Shown here: positions 6,757-10,808 of the stretch, one piece after another
Numbering within the stretch: the first letter of the stretch is position 1
Layout of the letters: each line of letters begins with the position of its first letter
Assembly (NCBI GenBank): GCA_028288775.1
Contig: JAQGHP010000568.1
Span: 1-10,808 of the forward strand
DNA: 10,808 nt
From: Phycisphaerales bacterium
Lineage (GTDB): Bacteria > Planctomycetota > Phycisphaerae > Tepidisphaerales > Tepidisphaeraceae
Direction: 5' to 3'
Made by a program: the position numbers and the translations under genes
Notes under the pieces: model-generated
Database searches by the model: none
What the model saw: only the letters and a program-made list of their open reading frames with translations
Told to the model about the DNA's origin: nothing

Positions 6757-7656
6757 CTATTGAGCGCGCACAGCTTGCAGTGCTTTCTTCGATTGGGCCG
6801 GCCCGGCCTTCGCTACAGGTGTACGGCGCGGCAATAGCCGCAGCATTGTGTTCGCCCATTTTTGAACCGATTGGGATAGACGGTTTTTGCGACGGAGGCG
6901 CTCGCAGCGTCGGGTGTTTTCAAACCGCGGCACGGCACGCGCCGGCGACGGTAACGCCTCCGCGGCCACGTGCCGCGGGTAACCCATTACCCGGTTCATC
7001 TCCGCGAACCGCGACTCCATCCACGCAAGGTCGTCGTGCGGGATGCAGGACGTCTTGACCTGTATGAGCGAAGGGACGACCGTCTCTTGCAGCGTCGCCC
7101 CGCGCGAATTGAGGAAGCGTTCGTTGCCGTAACGGGCATCGGCGATTTGATCGCGCGATTTGGGCCATGATGCCATGGCGTTTTCATACGGAAGGCCGAA
7201 TTGCTCGCACGCGCGGCGCAGCGGCATTACGGGGTCCGCGGCCAGGTCCTCGAAACGGAAGATCGGCCAGCCGCGACGGCGAAACTCCGTCCAATCCTCC
7301 AAAAAGCGGTTCAGCCGCAGGCGGATCGGCGGATCATCCGCGGTAATGCCGTTGCGCCCGTAGGATTTCGTAATGAGCGAGTTGAAGACGCTTCGCACGT
7401 CGCGGACCACGAGCAGCGGGCGCACTTCCCACCCTTCGTCCTGCAGATATTCCATCACCTCGGAGAACCTGAAGCAGGCGATAGTAAATTTACACCAGGC
7501 CAGCGAACAGGAAAGGTCGGCCGGCATTTGCGGCAGCGTATCGAACCGGGCATCGAGCACTCCATCCATGTCGGCGCGCTGAAGGAAACACCAGGAGACG
7601 AGCGTCGAGCCGCTGCTTTGCAGGCCGCCGCAGAGATAAAGGGGTCTTGAAATCAT
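6757..7656 (-). CDS. Sulfotransferase-like protein (PAPS-dependent type)
   Basis: The protein probably transfers sulfate from PAPS to a carbohydrate or other acceptor in the cytoplasm. Of 299 residues, the first 200 form the domain. The 5'-phosphosulfate loop is LQSSGSTLVSW (12-22, P-loop-like, after the first strand PLYLCGG). The 3'-phosphate site is VVRDVRSVFNSL (83-94, with Arg85 and Ser89 at the expected spacing). FRFEDLAADP (133-142) matches the usual strand-loop that follows. The loop has SSGSTL where many sulfotransferases have a Lys/Arg near this place, so activity is likely but not certain. Residues from about 235 form a basic, Arg/Pro-rich tail of unknown role. ATG 7656 has GGAAG close upstream. 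The glycosyltransferase gene lies 99 bases upstream on the same strand, which suggests one transcript for glycan assembly and sulfation. Confidence 0.75.
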   Translation of the reverse strand: MISRPLYLCGGLQSSGSTLVSWCFLQRADMDGVLDARFDTLPQMPADLSCSLAWCKFTIACFRFSEVMEYLQDEGWEVRPLLVVRDVRSVFNSLITKSYGRNGITADDPPIRLRLNRFLEDWTEFRRRGWPIFRFEDLAADPVMPLRRACEQFGLPYENAMASWPKSRDQIADARYGNERFLNSRGATLQETVVPSLIQVKTSCIPHDDLAWMESRFAEMNRVMGYPRHVAAEALPSPARAVPRFENTRRCERLRRKNRLSQSVQKWANTMLRLLPRRTPVAKAGPAQSKKALQAVRAQ

Positions 7657-7755
7657 CGAACTTCCAAAGGGTTGTGCCCCGGCGAGCGGGACGATGCCGG
7701 AAAATTCTTATAGGGTGGATGGGGAGGGCCGGACCGATAGCGGGAGCCTTGATGT

Positions 7756-8994
7756 CTAGCCCTCCTCTCGCAAGGCGTTGGAAGTCAAAGAAACATCGGC
7801 GGCGGGGACCTGCGCGCGGGCGGCGCCCAGGAGTCCCGCCAGGGTTTCCGTTAGCCGCCTCCTCTGCTTGGCCTCATCGAATCGGGCGGAAACCAGTTCA
7901 TACCCCGCCGTCCCGAGGCGCTCGCCCAATCCCTCATCGCGCAGGAGCGCGACGCAGGCTTCGACGAACTCGGCGGGCGTTCGTGCGAGGAGGATGTCTT
8001 TCCCGTCGGTCACGGGGATGCCTTCGCAGCCTATCGGCGTACTGACCACGGGGCAGCCGTGGGCGAAGGAGTCGAGGATCTTGATGCGCGTGCCCGTCCC
8101 GAAGCGGATGGGCGCGACGCTCAATGATGCCGCACAGAGCGCCGCGCCCAGATCTTCGACGTAGCCGACGGCGAGCGCCTTTGGCGCGGCGGCGATCTGC
8201 CGGGCGGCGGATTCCCCGATGCGGCCGATGACGTGCAACTCGCATTCGGGCACAGCCTGGGAAATTGCCGGCCAGATTTGCCCGACGAACCACTCCAGCG
8301 CGTCAACATTGGGGGAGCGGCGAACTGAGAAATCCCCGATGAAAACGATCCGTGGGCGGCTCGCACGGCGCGGCGGGCACGTCGGCGGCACCTGCACGCA
8401 GTTGGGCACGACCAGCGGTGTCTGCGAAAACGTTTCGCGATCAAGACTTTGGCAGACGAACGCGGCCTTGGCGCGGCGCACCGCCGCCTTCTCGAATCGC
8501 GCCAGTTTTCGCAAGTCATATCGGGTGCGGAAATCGCCCCGCGTGCCGAGAGTGGCCTGAAGCTGTCGGCGCCACCGCGTGTGCTCGGGGTCGTCAACGT
8601 CCAGCAGGAGATGGCGCTCCCCCAACACGCCCGCGAAATGGGCGAAATCGATGCGGAAACAGAAGACGGCGTCGAAGCGCTCGGGCTGCAGGCGTCGCAC
8701 GACGCCGCGGGGCCCTGCCATCTGATATCCCCGGACCATCCGCGGCCGGAAGGTGAAGAAGTCCGAGATGAAAGCGCCCAGCGTGCTAACACTCCGGCGG
8801 CCGGGGGGCGGCAGGGGCGTGACTTGCCGCGCGAACGCGGGCCGCGCGACACGCTCTCGATCGGGAAAGTCGAAAAGGGCGATTTCCAAAAGCGCGATCT
8901 CCGACAGTGCCCGCAGAAACATGTTCTGCCGCACCAGGTAGCCGGCCCCACCTGCCCAGGGCACTCCGGTTCCAATGAATAGCACGGATCGCAT
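7756..8994 (-). CDS. Glycosyltransferase family 4 (GT-B fold)
   Basis: The enzyme is predicted to move a sugar from a nucleotide-sugar donor to a growing cell-surface glycan at the cytoplasmic face. The 412 residues show an N-terminal Rossmann start MRSVLFIGTGVPWAGGAGYL (1-20) with the glycine-rich loop, LLDVDDPEHTRW (130-141), PNCV (197-200), the second-domain start RIVFIGDFSVRRSPNVDAL (215-233) and FGTGTRIKILDSF (298-310) followed by AHGCPVVSTPIGCEGI. This last part is the donor-binding region. Asp308 stands where this family normally has Glu (KILEA), a conservative change. The layout resembles the Stp1-like sugar transferases linked to exopolysaccharide/PEP-CTERM loci, but no EpsH is visible. 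The frame is open up to 9270, but that extension crosses A+T-rich DNA and is not believable. GTG 9003 is an alternative start, ten bases after GAGAGGAA. Confidence 0.88.
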   Translation of the reverse strand: MRSVLFIGTGVPWAGGAGYLVRQNMFLRALSEIALLEIALFDFPDRERVARPAFARQVTPLPPPGRRSVSTLGAFISDFFTFRPRMVRGYQMAGPRGVVRRLQPERFDAVFCFRIDFAHFAGVLGERHLLLDVDDPEHTRWRRQLQATLGTRGDFRTRYDLRKLARFEKAAVRRAKAAFVCQSLDRETFSQTPLVVPNCVQVPPTCPPRRASRPRIVFIGDFSVRRSPNVDALEWFVGQIWPAISQAVPECELHVIGRIGESAARQIAAAPKALAVGYVEDLGAALCAASLSVAPIRFGTGTRIKILDSFAHGCPVVSTPIGCEGIPVTDGKDILLARTPAEFVEACVALLRDEGLGERLGTAGYELVSARFDEAKQRRRLTETLAGLLGAARAQVPAADVSLTSNALREEG

Positions 8995-9003
8995 CGACGG
9001 CAC

Positions 9004-9380
9004 AATGATCGAGTTCCTCTCGGCCGGCACGTCAACCACTGCAACCCATACCACGCATGCGCATGACCGGCATAGCCATAGATTTGAACCCTGACAGGAC
9101 CCTCTTATTCCGCGAATTATTAATAGGAAAGAATATTCTAATGTTCGCGCGAATATATTTTGCGCCGCCCTGCCATTTGCCATACGAAGAAGTACGTAGT
9201 TCACCTTAGTGCAGCGGCAAGCAGAGTGAAATAATGCGGCAACTGGAACGCGGTCGGTCGCATTCTGCAAGCGTGGACTCGTCTACGCGATGACTTTCAA
9301 TGCACCGGTGCGCGGACGACTCCGAATGCGTGGCCGGAAATGGGGCGAAGTCGCTCGATAAGAAATTGGGTGAGCGGCAA
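9004..9380. other. Upstream region of the glycosyltransferase gene; A+T-rich pocket, no gene supported
   Basis: The region holds a purine-rich GAGAGGAA on the - strand just before the glycosyltransferase start, a 10-bp palindrome CATGCGCATG (9056-9065), and a markedly A+T-rich stretch at about 9105-9165 that is the likely promoter zone for the - strand glycosyltransferase-sulfotransferase unit. No clean -35/-10 pair is seen. A short + strand frame (9300-9485) has no coding character and crosses the terminator and the end of the beta-helix gene. Confidence 0.5.
9111..9149. repeat. Imperfect inverted repeat in A+T-rich promoter region
   Basis: The left arm CGCGAATTATTAATA (9111-9125) pairs with the right arm TATTCTAATGTTCGCG (9134-9149), apart from two small internal differences, over an eight-base spacer. 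GAATATTC (9131-9138) and TTCGCGCGAA (9143-9152) are perfect shorter palindromes inside or overlapping it. Position and composition suit an operator for the glycosyltransferase unit. Confidence 0.4.
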
Positions 9381-9417
9381 TGCGCCCGGCGGCCTCGTCA
9401 TGAAGCCGCCGGGCGCA
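9381..9417 (-). terminator. Intrinsic-type terminator after beta-helix gene
   Basis: A perfect 13-bp G+C-rich stem (TGCGCCCGGCGGC at 9381-9393 pairing with 9405-9417) closes an 11-base loop, 43 bases after the beta-helix stop codon. On the - strand the bases after the stem are ATTGCCGC with no T-run, so it may be an imperfect terminator or an mRNA 3'-end stabiliser. It also separates this gene from the glycosyltransferase unit downstream on the same strand. Confidence 0.7.
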
Positions 9418-9459
9418 AATTCTCAGACATGATCGGGCCGGTGCCCGCTTCGTTGCACC

Positions 9460-10808
9460 CTACATCTGCACCGCGCCCGCCGTGATCGTTCCCGTGAGCG
9501 AACGGATCTTGCCGTTGATGTCGGCGAAGACGCCAGGGGCGGCGGGGGAGGTCAGCGTGACGACCGAGGACGAGGTGGGCATATAGCCGCTGGTAACCGC
9601 GATCTGGCTGAAGCGGTCGTTGACCACGTTCGTGAACGCGTTCCACGCGGCGGGGGTGAAGTAGCCATTGGGCGGAGCCCAGGAGGACCAGAAGTACATC
9701 ATCCCGCCATGAGCGTAGGGGTTGAACACCTTGGGCATCGGCCACACATTGTTCGACACGAGCTTGAACATCGTGGGGGCCTTGTCGATGACAAAGATCC
9801 CCGCCACCCCGCCCGTTCCGGGAATGACGTTGGGCGCGAGCCACAGGTTGTTCTCGACGGTGATGGTGTTCGCCGCTGCGCCGCTGGTGACGTAGAGGAA
9901 GCACCCGCCGGTGGAGTTGGTAATGCCGGTGTTGTTGGCGATCGTGATGTCCTGGATGTTGTCGTGGGCGGCATTGGTCGGCACGATCGAAATGCACGAG
10001 TTGCTGTCCATGCTGATGACGTTGTTGCGGATCATCAGGTGGTAGGTGCCGGGGTAGACCTGCACCTCGTGGCCGAAGGTGTGGTTGCCGTCGAAGACGG
10101 TCCATTGCGTGGTGTCGCCCGGCACGGCGGCCGGGCCGGATCGGGGGCCGGCGCGCAGCTCGCCGCCGTAGAGCCAGTTGTCGGCAACGTAGGCGTACGT
10201 GCCGCGGTGAATGTCGACGGTTCCCTTGTTGTCATCAAGGGCGTCGCCCAGCGGCCGGCGGTCGAGGTTGGTCAGGTGGTTGTAGGCGATCAGCTCGCGA
10301 TCGACCTGCACGCTGCGGATGATGTGCTCGCGGGTGGAGTTGGCGACGGTGTTGCCGAGGTAGACCTGGTCTGCGCCCTGGGCCCAGATGAACACGCCGC
10401 GAAGGCCGGTGGCCAGCGGCGCGTTGCAGTCCTGCACGAGGGTGCCGTCGGGGCTGCGGTCGCTGTCAATGCCGACATCGAGGTTGAGGAAGGTGACGTT
10501 GCGAATGGTGATGTTCGTCCCGGCAGGGAAAATCCCGTCCGCGGGCATCTTCTCGGCAATTACGCCGACCGGCTTCCAAGGCGCGTCGAGCGAGATATTC
10601 TGGATCACGATCTGATTGGAGTTGTCAAACATGCTCAGGATGCTGCTGCCCGTGCCCGTGACGCGGTTGAGCACGGGCTGGGCGCCGCTGCCGTACGAGC
10701 CGATCAGCACGTCGTGAAAGGGGAGCGTGATGCCGTAACTCACGTTGAAGACCTCGCCGGCATGAAAGAGCACGCGCGTGCTCGAACCCATCAGCGCTTC
10801 AACGCGGG
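9460..10808 (-). CDS. Right-handed parallel beta-helix protein (pectate-lyase-like fold), N-terminus outside window
   Basis: This is probably an exported protein of the pectin-lyase-fold superfamily that binds or cleaves polysaccharide, or serves as a surface protein. The visible 448 residues are Asn-, Thr- and Val-rich with repeated short strands such as NQIVIQNISL, TNITIRNVTFLNL, DQVYLGNTVANST, YHLMIRNNVISM, DITIANNTGI and NTITVENNLWL, each about one helix turn. The opening TRVLFHAGEVF followed by VLIGSYGSGAQPVLN is the usual first-turn pattern (Pro/Gly-rich, 'pain-relief' to PbH1-like entry). The frame is open through the last base, with coding-like residues before Met 10791, so that Met is internal. 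A signal peptide would lie further upstream. The catalytic residues are not identifiable, and no C-terminal anchor (PEP-CTERM or LPXTG) is seen: the end is GTITAGAVQM. The terminator hairpin follows. Confidence 0.85.
   Translation of the reverse strand, partial: RVEALMGSSTRVLFHAGEVFNVSYGITLPFHDVLIGSYGSGAQPVLNRVTGTGSSILSMFDNSNQIVIQNISLDAPWKPVGVIAEKMPADGIFPAGTNITIRNVTFLNLDVGIDSDRSPDGTLVQDCNAPLATGLRGVFIWAQGADQVYLGNTVANSTREHIIRSVQVDRELIAYNHLTNLDRRPLGDALDDNKGTVDIHRGTYAYVADNWLYGGELRAGPRSGPAAVPGDTTQWTVFDGNHTFGHEVQVYPGTYHLMIRNNVISMDSNSCISIVPTNAAHDNIQDITIANNTGITNSTGGCFLYVTSGAAANTITVENNLWLAPNVIPGTGGVAGIFVIDKAPTMFKLVSNNVWPMPKVFNPYAHGGMMYFWSSWAPPNGYFTPAAWNAFTNVVNDRFSQIAVTSGYMPTSSSVVTLTSPAAPGVFADINGKIRSLTGTITAGAVQM

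Noticed and set aside
8995..9270. Extension of the glycosyltransferase to ATG 9270 (504 residues)
   Set aside because: The extra 92 residues cross an A+T-rich pocket and have no family similarity that I recognise. The glycine-rich loop of the fold begins right after Met at 8994.
9300..9485. Short + strand frame of 61 codons
   Set aside because: It spans the terminator hairpin and enters the end of the beta-helix gene on the other strand. It has no Shine-Dalgarno or recognisable content.

Overview
The window is G+C-rich bacterial DNA with dense coding, mostly short intergenic gaps and weak Shine-Dalgarno signals. The mix of a malic enzyme, an MFS carrier with a loop of the type WVSWMADVVPG, a sulfotransferase, a beta-helix protein and surface-polysaccharide enzymes fits an environmental Planctomycetota-like bacterium. 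That assignment is an inference from protein style; no marker gene is present to prove it.

Left part (1-3886): the C-terminal two thirds of an MsrB methionine sulfoxide reductase runs in from the left edge on the + strand. It converges on a complete short malic enzyme on the - strand. The gap between them holds a striking nested palindrome (about 368-452) with four copies of the 7-mer ACAGGTC/GACCTGT. A 500-base divergent gap follows. It contains a 9-bp inverted repeat that could close a structured leader just before a complete 12-TM-type MFS transporter.

Right part (3917-10808): a cell-surface glycan group. It holds two membrane acyltransferase-3 proteins of different sub-types, transcribed divergently from a 330-550 base spacer that is partly A+T-rich. 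Next comes a sulfotransferase-like protein and a GT4 glycosyltransferase, both on the - strand and probably co-transcribed (glycosyltransferase first). At the right edge is a large right-handed beta-helix protein on the - strand, truncated by the window, with a perfect 13-bp terminator-type hairpin after its stop. Together these suggest synthesis plus acyl and sulfate decoration of an extracellular polysaccharide, with a beta-helix protein that may bind or cut glycan. The link is by proximity only.

The most useful irregularity is the second acyltransferase. Its conserved LDALRG motif lies upstream of the only usable start codon (TTG 5676), and no ATG, GTG or TTG occurs in that frame back to the stop at 5448. 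A one-base shift next to ATG 5582 would repair it, so it is either a frameshifted gene, an assembly error or a gene with a non-standard start. I found no CRISPR array, tRNA, rRNA, transposase or clear new defence system.
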